NCBI RefSeq assembly: GCF_905475395.1
Contig: NC_058339.1
Location: forward strand, 93,816,520 to 93,880,519
Direction of reading: 5' to 3'
Origin: Chrysoperla carnea
Lineage: Eukaryota; Arthropoda; Insecta; Neuroptera; Chrysopidae
Length of the DNA: 64,000 bases
Part shown: positions 23,524-36,400 of the stretch, one piece after another
Layout of the letters: each line of letters starts with the position of its first letter
How positions within the stretch are numbered: the first letter of the stretch is position 1
The notes under the pieces: model-generated
Databases searched by the model: none
Told to the model about the DNA's origin: nothing
The model's input: the letters and a program-made list of their open reading frames with translations, nothing else
Translations under genes and position numbers: made by a program

Positions 23524-24336
23524 GTTTGTGATAAATCCTTTACTCAGTCTCAAGGCTTAATTCAGCATAAAAGAATTCATAGCGGTGAGAAACCATTTTC
23601 TTGTATTATTTGTGAACGAAAATTTTGTTGGAAAAGTAGTTTATTTGTACATAAACGATCTCATATTAAAGAAAAATCATTTCAAATTAAAAAATTTTCG
23701 TGCGATTTTTGTAAAAAGGCATTCAGTCGACGAAGTAATTTAAGAAGACATGAAAGAAATCACGCGAGAGAAAGAAAGGAAATTCTTGAAGGCGAAAATG
23801 TACAAATTAAAGAAGAAATCAATTTGGAGCAAGTTGTAATTAAAGAGGAAATATTAGAAGAAAATGGTCCAATGGAAGATGAAACCCAGAAATTAGAAGA
23901 TAAAACTCATTCAAAATCTGAAAAAAACAAACCAAAATGTCCGTTTTGTAATAAAATCTTCAGCCAACGAAGTAATTTAATTGTACATCAACGCACTCAT
24001 ACCGGAGGAAAACCATTTTCATGTGTAGTTTGTGGTAAAACGTTTTCTCAGTCTCATGGTTTAATTGAACATAAACGAATTCATACTGGTGAAAAACCAT
24101 TTTCCTGTGAATTGTGTGATAAATCATTTAATCGACGAAGTATTTTAATTGCCCACAAACGAACTCATACTGAAGAACAACCATTTTCATGTGAAATTTG
24201 TGGGAAAAAATTTAGGCAACTAAGTGGTTTATTTAAACATAAAAGGAGGATTCACATCAAGGGTGATTTTGCTAATGAAAATGTTGCAGAAGAAAATGTT
24301 CGAATTAAAGAGGAAATAAATTTTGATCAAGTATGA
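23524..24336 (+). pseudogene. 3' part of ZNF A, separated by a stop codon
   Basis: In frame with the preceding truncated gene. After the TAG it encodes three more fingers (VCDKSF.., FSCIICERKF.., FSCDFCKKAF..) and an acidic spacer with QIKEE and VVIKEE. Four fingers follow (CPFCNKIF.., FSCVVCGKTF.., FSCELCDKSF.., FSCEICGKKF..), then a terminal RIKEEINFDQV and a stop. Without the interruption the gene would have about 13 fingers in two modules. It could be expressed from an internal Met (23824), but no separate promoter is visible; a pseudogene segment is the simplest reading. The TAG context gives no known read-through signal. Confidence 0.6.
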
Positions 24337-25108
24337 TCATTAATTACAGTTGAAAACACAAACAAATTTGATCCCATCTTATTGGAATTTTTGTTGATTC
24401 CAAAATTATTTATCCAATCACTAACTTTGGGTCTTTTTTTCAGTTGTGATGTCAGTTTTTCGCTAGCTAGCACTTATATGCTTAATTCCGGGATCAGGAC
24501 TCCACATTCTTCAAACCTGCTAGAGCTAGGTAAACTTTGATCACAAATTTGAAAAGTATGACCCAAATTTAGTAGGATTTCTTACTTGGTTTATCAAAAT
24601 TGGATAAAATTATATTTCATTTGTAGTAGATATTATAATTAATTTTATTAATAAATTAAGTAAACAATACTGAGTTGAACATTCATTCAATTAAACGCTC
24701 CAAATATTCCCGCTCATCCAATCCGATCTGATCCCTGATACCTCTCCGCCCTCCTATGTAAATAAGTATTTCAAAATCATGGCGAATTCATAGTGTTCTT
24801 AGCTATGTTTCAAGTGCAAGTTTAGCGTTAGGTACCCGGGAAAATGAAACAATAGGAGATGATCCTCAAAATCGGACCAGTTTGGAGAAGGCTTTAAAGA
24901 AAAATAAAAAAATTTCTTGGGTTTTTTCTTTTTTTTAATTTTGTAAATTTCATTTTTAGGACGAATATCTCGAGAAATATCGACTTTCGATATTGATTCA
25001 CTTTTTTTCAGGTAAGTAGAATCTTAATTTGACGCTCAAAGACAGCGTCAAGCGTCATTATGTGGTTACATAATTAACAGAGACTATATCAGTAAACAGA
25101 TAAATATC
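24337..25108. other. Spacer between duplicated ZNF units
   Basis: No gene seen. A short piece of the AGCGTC-hairpin family (TTTGACGCTCAAAG..AGCGTCAAGCGTC) lies at about 25026-25062. Otherwise unremarkable AT-rich DNA. Confidence 0.4.
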
Positions 25109-25245
25109 TTAAACGCGACTTTTATTTCAACTGAACATTGATAGATGGTGTACAAGCTGGCAAATTATAAATAAAAATCAAAAAAATTTGCTCAGAATAT
25201 TTTCACATTTTATTACTAAACTGTTCATACGATAATAAATTTTAT

Positions 25246-25495
25246 CATGAAGGTTATAAAGAAGGAGAACGATCGCTACGTGCTAAAGCATTAGAGCACC
25301 TATCCCTGAAAATTTCTAGAATTTATAGTACATTTTCAGCCACCAGCCGCGCTGTCGTCGGTAAGTAGTATATTAGCGCACAACAGCCCGCATTTAATGA
25401 TACAACTTAGCGATCCCAGCGCCTCACTTATTTTGTCCATATTTTGGGGACAATATTTTCTATTGCGATCGTTCTCCTTCTTTATAACCTTCATG
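25246..25495. mobile_element. P-element-like MITE, 250 bp, with empty site
   Basis: Ends are CATGAAGGTTATAAAGAAGG and its complement, about 30 bp inverted. It is flanked by an exact 8-bp duplication AATTTTAT (25238-25245 and 25496-25503). The other ZNF duplication copy (near 22234) shows the site with one AATTTTAT and no insert. An 8-bp duplication with CATG ends fits P elements best; hAT also makes 8 bp but normally has other ends. A second copy lies at 37199-37524 and a lone end at 28589-28619. No coding capacity. Confidence 0.85.
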
Positions 25496-25824
25496 AATTT
25501 TATACTCCTAATAAATAAAATCAATCAAATTTGAATAGAGACTCCAAAGACAATATAATTTGAGTTATTAAAAATTGAACACACGAAATAAAAGATAAAA
25601 ATTTAAAATGTATAAAATATATGAGCTTGTATGAAAATGGTATTTATTCTATTTGCATGACATTAGAAAACTTATAATCTTTAATTAACTTTGAAAAATT
25701 ATCTAAACAATTCAATTTTAAAAATTATATAGAACTTATTTATTATAATTGAAGTTTATAAATAAGTTTTCAAAGTTAATTAAATATTATAAGTTTTCTA
25801 ATGTTGATGCATATAGGATAAATA

Positions 25825-26676
25825 TAGGGATGTGACATTGTATATAAAAAATCGATTTTTAATTAATCGATTTTTTATTATGCATTAAAAATCGATTGAT
25901 AAACAATCGATTTTTCTTAAGAAAATAATCGATTTTGTTATATTAATCGATTTTTTCTAATTTGTCAATCAATTTTAAAATAAACTCCATAAATATTATG
26001 TCAATAAATTTATTAATTAAAAATAAACAACAGAAATAATAAATTTTATATAATGAACACAAATTAAAGTTTTAAAACAATCAAAATTTTTTTTCACATA
26101 AGTCAACAAAATTAAATTATCCAAAAAAAAAAACTAGATATTCGTACTGAACTAATAAGTTCTTATAAAATCAACACAAATTAAAGTTCTAGAATAATCA
26201 AATTATAAAAGGTTCAAATTAAAATAAATCAAGAAAATCAAATTATTCAAATGAAAAAAACTAGAAATCCGTAGGCAACGAGTTAAGAAATAACAGCTTG
26301 GGTAAGCGTTTGGATAATATTCGGCTCCTGGTCTTTGTTAATATGGCGCCAGCTTTCGAGAACAATCTCTCGGCTGGAGCCGAAGAAGCCGGTACTAATA
26401 GGTGCTTACACGCCAAATGTGCGAGTTTGGCATAAGCTCCCTCATAGATTTTCCAGGATTCCAAAGCATCTTCTTCTCAGGTTGTCGGTTTTCTTCAATG
26501 GATCTTTTAATATAATTCATAGTTAAGTAAAAAAATCGATTCATAGTAAAGTAAAAAAATCGATTATTAATCGATTATTAATATTAAAAAAATCACGTAT
26601 TCAAATCGATTTTTACTTCAAAAAAATCGATTTTTAATCGATTATTTTCATAATCGATTATTTTTTCACATCCCTA
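25825..26676. mobile_element. hAT transposon remnant with ATCGATT arrays
   Basis: TAGGGATGTGA at the left faces TCACATCCCTA at the right. Both subterminal zones are dense in AATCGATT motifs in alternating orientation (about 25850-25960 and 26530-26665). In the middle, minus strand 26464-26261, a 67-codon frame encodes the C-terminal hAT dimerisation motif (LACKHLLVPASSAPAERLFSKAG..LTKTRSRI), as in ZBED-type transposases. The catalytic core is missing, so it is a deletion derivative. An exact 8-bp target duplication was not resolved (ATAAATA occurs on both sides with an offset). Confidence 0.8.
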
Positions 26677-26934
26677 GCCATAAATAGCATTTTTATGCAA
26701 GACACTTTACTTTAATATTCAAGATAAGAACCTTATTATATAAGATAATAATGATATCTAATTTGACGATTATATTAATTTAGTTCGCATTGATCTTCAG
26801 AGATGGCATTAAATGGCATGCGATAAAAAATTAGCATTGACTTTCACTTCTGTTTTACCGATATATCTCTGGTTGTAAGTGCATTTTATCTGAACACAAT
26901 TAATTGCAAGTTTTAAATTATAAAGTTCAGTAAA

Positions 26935-28017
26935 ATGGCAAATAATTCATTTAAAGATGAAATTGATCCTTTATTGAGAAACGAAGAAAACAACATAAAA
27001 CGTGAACAAGACGTAAATAAACAAATACTGAACGAAAATGTTAAAATGGAAGAAAGTGGTTTAGTGACACAAGTTTCAATTAAAGAAGAAATAGACATGG
27101 AAAATGGTATAAATCAAGAAAATGTGAATTTGAAGCAAGTATTGATCAAGGAGGAAAAATTAGAAGAAAGTGACTTAATGGAACATGAACTAATTACAAC
27201 TGAAGATAAAACTGTTTCAAAATGTCAAAAAAATAAAAAATTTTCATGTGATTTTTGTAATAAAACCTTCAATCGACGAAGCCATTTTATTGTACACAAA
27301 CGAATTCACACGGGAGAAAAACCATTTTCATGTGAAATTTGTAATAAAACCTTCAATCGAGGCAGTCATTTAAAAGTACATACACGTACTCATACCGGGG
27401 AAAAACCATTTTCATGTGACATTTGTGGTAAATCGTTTTCACAGTCGCAACGTTTAATTGCCCACAATCTAATTCACACGGGTGAAGAACCATTTTCTTG
27501 TGAAATTTGTGATAAAAAATTTCGTCATCAAAATAATTTAATCGTTCACAAACGAACTCACACGGGAGAAAAACCATTTTCTTGTGAAATTTGTAGTAAA
27601 GAATTTTCCCATCAAAATGTTTTAAATCGACATAAAAAATTGCACACGGGAGTGAAACCATTTTCGTGTGATTTCTGTGATAAGAAATTTTTATTGGAAA
27701 ATCATTTAAATGATCATCAACGAATTCATACTGGTGAGAGACCATTTTCATGTGACGTGTGTGATAAAACATTTACTCGAAAAACTATTTTAACTGTTCA
27801 CAAAAAACGTTATCATACGAGAGAAGAACCATTTTCTTGTGAAGTTTGTGGTAAAAAATTTAATCAACTAAGTAGTTTCAATAAACATAAAAGGACTCAC
27901 ATCAAGGACGATCTTAGCAATGAAGTATTTGAAGAAGAAAATGTTCGAATTAAAGAAGAAATCGATTTTGAGCCGGTATTGATTAAAGAGGAAATATTAG
28001 AAGACGATAAGGAATGA
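26935..28017 (+). CDS. C2H2 zinc-finger protein B, eight fingers
   Basis: A single open frame of 360 residues from [11 protein letters not shown] to a stop at 28017. Residues 1-100 are acidic and carry two I-K-E-E motifs (VSIKEE, VLIKEE). Eight C2H2 fingers run from about residue 101 to 325 with TGEKP-type linkers. The C-terminus carries VRIKEE and VLIKEE. IKEE fits the SUMO acceptor consensus (hydrophobic-K-x-E). No ZAD, KRAB or BTB domain. It is the intact tandem paralogue of the damaged gene at 22789; relative to that copy it has one extra finger ([13 protein letters not shown]). Probable sequence-specific transcription regulator in the nucleus; target unknown. The ATG was chosen because it is conserved in all three paralogues (MANN). 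Confidence 0.88.
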   Translation: MANNSFKDEIDPLLRNEENNIKREQDVNKQILNENVKMEESGLVTQVSIKEEIDMENGINQENVNLKQVLIKEEKLEESDLMEHELITTEDKTVSKCQKNKKFSCDFCNKTFNRRSHFIVHKRIHTGEKPFSCEICNKTFNRGSHLKVHTRTHTGEKPFSCDICGKSFSQSQRLIAHNLIHTGEEPFSCEICDKKFRHQNNLIVHKRTHTGEKPFSCEICSKEFSHQNVLNRHKKLHTGVKPFSCDFCDKKFLLENHLNDHQRIHTGERPFSCDVCDKTFTRKTILTVHKKRYHTREEPFSCEVCGKKFNQLSSFNKHKRTHIKDDLSNEVFEEENVRIKEEIDFEPVLIKEEILEDDKE

Positions 28018-29127
28018 TTTCTGCATTTTAAATGAGTAATTTACGTGTTAAATTTATTTTGGGCTGGGGCTAAATTTATTTAGTCTGGGACTATTCGTAC
28101 ACTGCGGATAATCTGCTTGTATGTAATATCATCTGATTTTTTTTAGCTTTCTACATATAATTATTATTATTTTATCAATCGTAGTTTATATTTTTCATGT
28201 CAATAAATAAATAATAAATCAATTAAAATGAATAAATAATTTTTTTTTTTTTATAAATTTTACCAACTACAGATTATAGTTTATTACATAGATAGGCAAC
28301 TCCTCTGAACATTAAGGGGTAACGATGTTTCTTGTTCATATTGGCGCGGCCATGTTTTTTTCCTATTGCTGACATCTGGCGTCGAGAAGAAAACATGTAT
28401 ATAAAGCTACCTACATTTTGATATTATGGAAACGAACCTTTTTGAAAGTATTTTGCAAAATTTTTATCTGGTCTGATTTAAAATCTCATAACTGACATTA
28501 AAATGTAAATCGACATCCGATCGAATAATCTACTCTTACATATAAATTAAAATAAATAAATAATAAATTTCTACATAAATGTTCTAGAGCGATTGTTCTC
28601 CTTCTTTTTAACCTCCATGTACTGTATACCTGAACGACCATAACCTGAAACACTTGACAGCTAACGCTATTGATTGTTATATGGCGGCAATATTCAAATG
28701 TTACTCTATTTAAAATAATTTATTTTTTTATTTATGTAAATGTATCTGTTACAGTTTTATTTCTCGTTATTTTAATTTTGATTTAATTCTATTTGAATAA
28801 AATTTAATTTTTTGTTTTTGTGATTTTTTACATAATTTGAAACTTTATAAATTAATGCAATGTCCGTCTCGCGACAGTATGAATTTGGCTGCCGGTACCA
28901 ACTACGCTCTGGTCGGTTGTTACTATATTAAAATTTAACTTAACTACTCGTTCAAGTTACCGCGAATATATAAAATTACATAATCTTCATACAAACTTTT
29001 AATAAATTTTTGTATCTTAAATTAAGGTATTTAAATTGAAATTTTAATATACATTCACTAAAGCTATTATACAATTTTTTTAACGGCGGTTATTTTAATT
29101 TTGATTTAATTCTATTTTGATTAAATT
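28018..29127. other. Spacer with a lone P-like MITE end and UGT 3' flank
   Basis: No gene seen. At 28589-28619, GCGATTGTTCTCCTTC..CCATG matches one end of the P-like MITE family without its partner. From about 28855 the sequence matches 33185-33424 downstream of the second UGT (ATGTCCGTCTCGCG..CCGCGAATATATAAAATTAC), so the UGT duplication includes the 3' flank. Confidence 0.5.
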
Positions 29128-31238
29128 TTATTTCGTTTTTTGTTTTTGTGATTTTTTACATATTTTGAATAGAAACTTTATAAAATAAATAACAATAATC
29201 AAAATTAACAAAATAACTACTAAACATATTGCTAGCACATCTAACATATAAAATTCAATAATTGAATAATCTTTTAAAGGATTTTTCATGTATTCAGTTC
29301 CATTATGGCGGATGGTATGCTCAATCCACCAAATTGCCGTATCCAACGATGGATTGATTTGATCTTTGTATACATTTGCTAGTTTTTTTATATTTTCCTT
29401 ATATCTGAAAGTAATAATTATTTTTGAGAATTCACATTTATTAAATACTTCTATAAATTGCACTTACATCGGATCATTTATTACATTAACAATAGCGTCT
29501 TGTAATTCAATAATATTTAATGTTGCCATTTGCTGTTGAATTCCAATTTTAAGCTCGTGAACTCTATGAGCCATAAAGTGATGATCCGCAAAAATATTAA
29601 TGGGAATCAATGGCACTTCAGCAAAAATAGCTTCTTCTATAGAATGTACTCCACCTTGGTTTATAAAACATTTGACATTTGGATGATCTAAAAAAAGCAA
29701 AATATTTTTTTTTTTTTGCCTGTAGAAAAATATTTATTATTTATATTTACTTAAAACATCATTTTGTGGAAACCATTTTTGTGCTAAGATATTTGGATAT
29801 TCTTTGAAGATAGAATCAGTATTCCATCTCCATAAAACTTTGTACGGTAAATTCGTTAAAACTTCGATTAAAACTTTCAAAGTTTCTGGACGAAATGATT
29901 CAAGTTGAATACTTGTGCCAAAACTTAAGTAAATCACACCTTGTGAAGCATTGTCTAGAAAATCTTGTAAGTTCTAAATGAAAAATTATTATAAATGTTA
30001 TCAAAGATAATAAATAAGAACACTAGGATATTTCGAATAAAATTTAAATTTTTCTTCAATTTCCTATACAAACTTTTGTATTATATAAATACGTGTTTCG
30101 ACTACCAAGCAGTCATCAGTATGAATTAGCTAATCTGAATTACTCTTATAGTGTACGTTACCTACTTGCTAATTTACTGACGCGATTAGGAATTGAGAAA
30201 GATGGCTTTGACATCACCTGGCGAGGCAAATGTGAAACAAAGTGATGGCAAGTGGTATACAAAACAATTACAAAGTTTTTAAATTAATAAATTTCTTAAT
30301 TGAATCCAATTAATCTACGAAATTGGGAAATAATCTTTAAATTTAATTTGAAAACTTTTTTCCCTAGATATTTTTGATAAAACAAAATTTATTAGATTTC
30401 AAAACTTTACCTTGGGTAAGGGATTAATTGGTTTATAATGCAAACCAGCAATGTTAACAACACCTAGTGATTGAATAACGGATCCCGTAAATGCTGGATG
30501 TTGGTTAACTAAACAAATCTTCATACTATTTCTTGCCTCCATGTATTCAATAGCTTCTAAACCAAAATATTTCTTTACAATTCCCTTTTCCCATTCTATG
30601 TATTCGGTTCTAATTGGGTAATACCATAACTGCGTTAAGATTTTATAGAAACGTCTTTTGATGGATTTATCAGGATGTGAAAATGCATATAACGTATCTA
30701 CACTTTGTAAAATAGGCATTGGTAGTCCCATATCCATATCCAAGAACAATGAATTCGTCATAGATAACATTCCAACTACCGGACAATTATAAAGCTTACT
30801 AAACGCTACGTACGGAACCGTAAGCCATTCCATTACAACGATATCGAAATGATAATTGGTCCTGTTTGAAACCAGATCTAGAACTTCAGAATGCTCAAAA
30901 GCTATCTCTATTCCAGTTTCTATCATATATTTCAAGAAATACAGGAACGGTTCTTGATTTTCTGTATACATATTCAAATGTTTATGATCAGGAATTTCTA
31001 ATTTTCTATTTAATTCTAAATTTATTTCGGTTAAATTTGATAATGTTTGTTGATTTATTGGGTGTGTAGTTATATAAACAATTTCATGGCCACGATTTAG
31101 CAACTCAAATAAAATTGGTCTGAAGAACATTTGATGTGTGTATGCTTTTGATGGTACCACAAATAATATTTTCGCACACTCGCACATATTTAATATTGTT
31201 ACAATTAACACAAATTTTGTTATTGTGAAATAATTCAT
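29128..31238 (-). CDS. UDP-glycosyltransferase, copy 1
   Basis: Four exons on the minus strand: 31238-30411, 29973-29751, 29687-29468 and 29404-29128. All junctions are GT-AG and the phases join to 515 residues, the usual insect UGT length. A signal peptide (MNYFTITKFVLIVTILNMCECAK) is followed by the donor-independent N-terminal half with the SKAYTHQMFF catalytic-His region. The C-terminal half has IYLSFGTS, WFPQNDVL and the UGT signature (NHPNVKCFINQGG..EEAI..VPLIPINIFAD). A C-terminal membrane helix (VLAICLVVILLILIIVIYFI) ends in a lysine-rich tail (KKSQKQKTK). The enzyme transfers sugar from a UDP-sugar to small lipophilic substrates in the ER lumen; substrate unknown. The upstream Met at 31331 would add 31 residues before the signal peptide, so MNYF is preferred, as in copy 2. 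Confidence 0.92.
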
Positions 31239-31569
31239 AATACCTAATTTTTTATTTTTATTGTAAAACTTAAGAATGAAATTTAACAGACATATGTGTC
31301 TGGATACATGGAATAAATTTTTCATGTACAATTACCATGTTATATTATCTTACAAATTGACAATACCATTCATACCATTGCAATGATAAGATTATTGAAA
31401 ATTTTATAATTATAGTTTACATTATTATACCTTATATATCACTTTAATTATCATACTTTATTTTCTAATTACTAGCATTTTACTTAAAGAGCTAGACAAT
31501 TGTGGTGTAAGAGCTAATACGCTCAAACTCTTTCAATCATAATTAACTAATACGATAACAACGTGTCTA

Positions 31570-31720
31570 ATGTTTTCAACAGTGCCAAATTTCCTAAATA
31601 TATACATTCAAAATGAAAAAAAAGCTGTAAAAGGAATACCTCAGGGTAGCATTTTAGGTCCCATATTGTTTGTGCTGTTTATGAGCGATATGCCTTCTGC
31701 ACAGTCATACGACTGTATAC
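31570..31720 (+). pseudogene. LINE reverse-transcriptase fragment
   Basis: A short frame contains VKGIPQGSILGPILFVLFMSDMP, here seen as the PQGS..LGP..F block of non-LTR reverse transcriptases (motif around the B region). Nothing upstream or downstream extends the polymerase; the YxDD box is not present. It is a small relic of a Jockey/I-type LINE; clade not resolved. Confidence 0.7.
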
Positions 31721-32275
31721 AAAGTCTGTTAACAGACTTGTCTATATATACACAAGTCTGTTAACTCTATATAAAATGCATTAGAAACATATGTTCCCTT
31801 ATTGATGTACGAGTTAGTTCCCTAAACTGCTACATAGTAACGCCACTAGTATCGAATCCAAACCACTGGCCAGTAATTAATTAATTAATATTAAATTTTT
31901 ATTTCACCAAATATTATTATTAATTAATTAAAATTATTTATTACTTTAATAAAAATATAAATAGAATTTACACAAAATTAAAACTTGTTTATTTTGATTT
32001 TCTACTAATACCGCTGTTTGGATTTGACACTTGTGGCGCTGTCTAGTGTTTAATAATGTAACTAAAATATTTCCATTAAGAGGCGCATGGTTTTTTCAGA
32101 AGTTAAATTAATTTAGTATATATTATATGGCTGTAGTCTGAAGTATTTTAAAACTGTTTCATAATATCGATTATAATTTAGTTCGATATAACATTTTTAG
32201 TGTCAAGTAAAGGATACCAACGTAAATTAATTAAAGCTAAAATATTTTCAGCTTTATTGCTGCCTGCATCTTAAA

Positions 32276-32415
32276 GGTATGATTTCATGGTGACGCTTGA
32301 CGCTAGCTTCTAGCGTTAAATTTGATCGCATGATATAATTTCTATCAGAGTGCAATCTAGATTAAAAGCAAATTTGACACCAGAAGCAGTGTCAAGTGTC
32401 GCCATGATCTAAGAC
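32276..32415. mobile_element. AGCGTC-hairpin MITE, copy 2
   Basis: GGTGACGCTTGACGCTAGC opens the element; TTTGACACCAGAAG..GTGTCAAGTGTCGCCATGA closes it. The two ends are roughly inverted. Shorter and more diverged than the 7007 copy. Confidence 0.5.
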
Positions 32416-33424
32416 GTCATAAAACATAAATGAATTTATATAATTATTCTGATAGACACAATTTACACCGTTTAAATAGACTAATCACAAATAAAGAAAA
32501 TAATAATTATTATATTAAAGACATTGAAATAGGTATTTATACACCATGTTATCGTATCTTAATCATTAAAAATACCATTCATACCATTTTAATGATAAGA
32601 TTATTGAATTTTTTAATTTTTTTTTTTTTTGTAATTATACAAATAAAAAAAATAAAAAAGTAGAATTTGTTAGTGATGGGACGGATGTTTGTACTTTGTA
32701 CGTTCGCGAAAGCGTAAAAGAGTCCGTCGTATAAATCGATTACAAACAAAACGGTATAAGTTTGTAAAGTCGCAATATTTCAACGTTGTTCAATGATGGG
32801 TCAATATTATTTTAAATAGTATTTAATGAATAATTATTACCCTGTCTTTTATACGGTTTTTTCCCCTAATTATTAATTTAATACTACTTAAATAATTATT
32901 TAACTACAAAACTATGGCAGTATTTTGGAAGTCTATACGGAACGAGTTTGTCTTCAGTAAGAGCACTGTACAGTGCTCGCTGTGTATCACAGAACGCACC
33001 CTATGTAAATGTACCTATAGGGCTTTTCATTTTAAAATCACGATTCACATTTGTTTCGTACTAAATGATTTATAACCAATGTGATAAAATGAATAACAAA
33101 TATCTTCTATCTTAGTCCTACTTATTGCTGTCAGTACGAAAAAATAAACTCTGCACATGCGCTTATGACATGATGAAAAGTCCTATTAATGCAGTGTCCG
33201 TCTCGCGGCAGTATGAATTAGGCTGCGGGTACCAACTGATCTGGTATAGATGTAAGTTGCCGCGAATATATAAAATTACATAATCTTCATACAAACTTTT
33301 AATAAATCTTTGAATCTTAATTTAAGGTATTTAAATTGAAATTTTAATATACATACTAAAGCTATTGTACAATTTTTTTAAGGCAGTTATTTTAATTTTG
33401 ATTTAATTCTATTTTAATTAAATT

Positions 33425-36400
33425 TTACTTCGTTTTTTGTTTTTGTGATTTTTTACATAATTTGAATACAAACTTTATAAAATAAATAACAATAATCAAA
33501 ATTAACAAAATAACTACTAAACATATTGCTAGCACATCTAACATATAAAATTCAATAATTGAATAATCTAATAAAGGATTTTTCATATATTCAGTTCCAT
33601 TATGGCGGATGGTATGCTCAATCCACCAAACTGCCGTATCCAATGGTGGATTGATTTGATCTTTGTATAAACTTGCTAGTTTTTTTATATTTTCCTTATA
33701 TCTGAAAGTAATAATTATTTTTGAGATTTCACATTTATAATATTATTATTTATCATAGGCAATTTCACAAAAATTAAGGAAATTGCTTCTCAACTCCTAA
33801 AGGTGTATTTTCATGATGACGCTTGGCGCTGATTTTTAGCGTCAATTAGGCCACATTGTTAATTTTAGCTGTGCTGCCAACTGGATAAAAACAAAAACTT
33901 CAGCAGTGTCAAATCGTAAAAAAACTAAACATTGTTTAGTTTTTTCGATCCAGTTGGCAGCACGGCCTAAACATTATTTTATGGCACTGATAAACCCACA
34001 ATTAATAATCATATTCATCAGTCATTTATAGCTGTTAATCATTACCATTTGTCTTATTAAAAATGAGGTTATGGAATAATAAACTTTTTTGTCGTTCCTT
34101 TTTACAGTTTGACACTGGACTTAGTTCTATTTTTTGCAGTTAGTTGGAATCCTAATTTGACGCTCTAAGCCAGCGCCAAAGCAAGCGATATCATGAAATT
34201 ACATCTTTTGACTTTTGTCTACTACTAACAGAACCAAGAACATATATATTAGGACGTGAAGCTCCTAGGCCGAGCTATAAGCGTTTAAATACATTTTTAT
34301 GCTTTCCTTCTGGCTCTTTTTGTACTTACTAACAAAAAGAGCCAATGTCTTAAGATTTATCGAAATTTCTATAAATATTTCTTACATCGGGTCTTCTATT
34401 ACATTAACAATAGCGTCTTGTAAATCAATAATATTCAATGTTGCCATTTGCTGTTGAATTCCAATTTTAAGTTTATGAATTCTATGAGCCAAAAAGTGTT
34501 GATCCGAAAAAATATTAATTGGAATCAATGGCACCTCAGCAAAAATGGCTTCTTCTATAGAATGTATTCCACCTTGGTTTATAAAACATTTGACATTTGG
34601 ATGATCTAAAAGAAGCAAATAATATTTTTATTTTTTTTTAATTCAAAGAAAAAATATTTATTATTTATATTTACTTAAAACATCATTTTGTGGAAACCAT
34701 TTTTGGGCTAAGATATTTGGATATTCCTTGAAGATAGAATCAGTATTCCATTTCCATAAAACTTTATACGGTAAATTCGTTAAAACTTCGATTAAAACTT
34801 TCAAAGCTTCTGGACGAAATGAATGAGGTTGAACAGTTGTGCCAAAACTTAAGTAAATCACACCTTGTGGAGCATTGTCTAGAAAATCTTGTAAGTTCTA
34901 AATGAAAAATTATAAATGTTATCAAAGATAATAAATGAGAACTCTAGAATATTTCGACTAAAATTTCAATTTTTCCTCAATTTCCTATATAAACTTTTGG
35001 ATTATATAAATACGTATTTCGATTGCCAAGTGGTCATCACTATTAATAAGTTAATCTTAGTGACGGTCTGCACATTTGTATCTAACAAATTGTGACGTTG
35101 GCCAATCAGATTCAAGCAGGTTATTAATGTTTGACCAATAAGCGTGATTCTATAACCTGATTTTGACACTTAAAATAAATTTGATTGTATATCGTTTTAA
35201 GTATCCCATATCTTATATATTTAAACGAGCAATTCTTGTATATATATATATATACAAGATCTTGGAAATGGCTCCAACGATTTTCATGAAAATGAGTATG
35301 TAGGGGTTTTTTGTGGCGATAAGTCGATCTAGCTAGGTTTCATTTATCAGAAATGTCGTTTTATCCGTCTTTTCATGAAAAATTCATCAGACATCTATTG
35401 GTGTATAACGTAGTTAATGAAATACAATGCAAATTATAACATAACAAAAAGGAGGCGTTTGAGTAGTCTAAAGTGAAAAATATGACTCTTGCTGACATCT
35501 ATTGGCGAATAACCGAGCAAAGCTCGGTCATCCAGATATTGTTCTTTAAATCTATAAGAATTTGTCGCCCACTTTGGTTTATATATTTCTTCGAGCAATT
35601 TGGACATCCAAAATTGTTCAATGTCAAAATTAGGTGATAAAATAAATTTTAACGTGTATATCACGTAACCTAAAACACGAGCCGCCATGATCTGATGTCA
35701 TATATAGCCAAAAATAATATGTATTAATTACTAATTTGTTGACGGCTGTCATAGTAATTATAGGTTATGTTACCATCAACTTTATTTATACATATAATAA
35801 TTATATACACGACTGTTGTTTTTACCAATATTACGTCACCAAAATGAAAGCGTGTTTATTTTGTCGAAATAATTTTTTGTGGCTTTTTATTAGGCAAATC
35901 AACATTTTGAAGTACTTTTTCAAACATAGTAGAAAACCCTATTGATTATTCTATAAAAAAAAACCTACCTTGGGTAAGGGATTACTTGGTTTATAATGCA
36001 AACCAACAATGTTAACAACACCTAGTGATTGAATAACGGATCCCGTAAATGCTGGATGTTGGTTAACCAAACAAATCTTCATACTATTTTTGGCTTCCAT
36101 GTATTCAGTTGCTTCTAAACCAAAATATTTCTTTGCAATTCCCTTTTCCCATTCTATTAATTCTGTTCTAATTGGGTAATACCATAACTGTGTTAAGACT
36201 TTATAGAAACGTCTTTTGATGGATTTATCAGGATGTGAAAATGCATATAACGTATCTACACTTTGTAAAATAGGCATTGGTAGTCCCATATCGAAATCCA
36301 AGAAATATGAATTCATCGAAGATAGCATTCCAACTACCGGACAATTAAAAAGCTTACTAAACGCTACGTACGGAAACGAAAGCCATTCCATTACAACGAT

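Larger units (their letters stand above)
21619..24336 (+). repeat. Segmental duplication, copy A
   Basis: Homologous to 25109-28017. Both start at TTAAACGCGACTTTTATTTC and run through the upstream region into a C2H2 gene. Copy A has a Helitron that B lacks; B has a P-like MITE and a hAT remnant that A lacks. The foldback right end lies only 26 bp before this copy. Confidence 0.88.
25109..28017 (+). repeat. Segmental duplication, copy B
   Basis: Partner of 21619-24336. It contains the intact C2H2 gene, a P-like MITE at 25246-25495 and a hAT remnant at 25825-26676, both absent from copy A, so both are younger than the duplication or were lost from A. Confidence 0.88.
31332..33424. other. UGT intergenic region with repeats
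   Basis: No gene seen. A UGT-promoter-like block (AATACCATTCATACCAT..AATGATAAGATTATTGAA) lies upstream of copy 1 (about 31360-31410) and again, orphaned, at about 32570-32610; a related one precedes copy 2 (about 36920-36970). The orphan suggests a lost UGT unit. A perfect palindrome CAAGTCTGTTAACAGACTTG-type sequence is centred near 31731. An AGCGTC-hairpin MITE lies at about 32276-32415. Confidence 0.5.

Noticed and set aside
35434-35688. 84-codon minus-strand frame in UGT copy 2 intron 1
   Set aside because: Lies in repeat-like intron sequence with no match to UGT or other families that I recognise.
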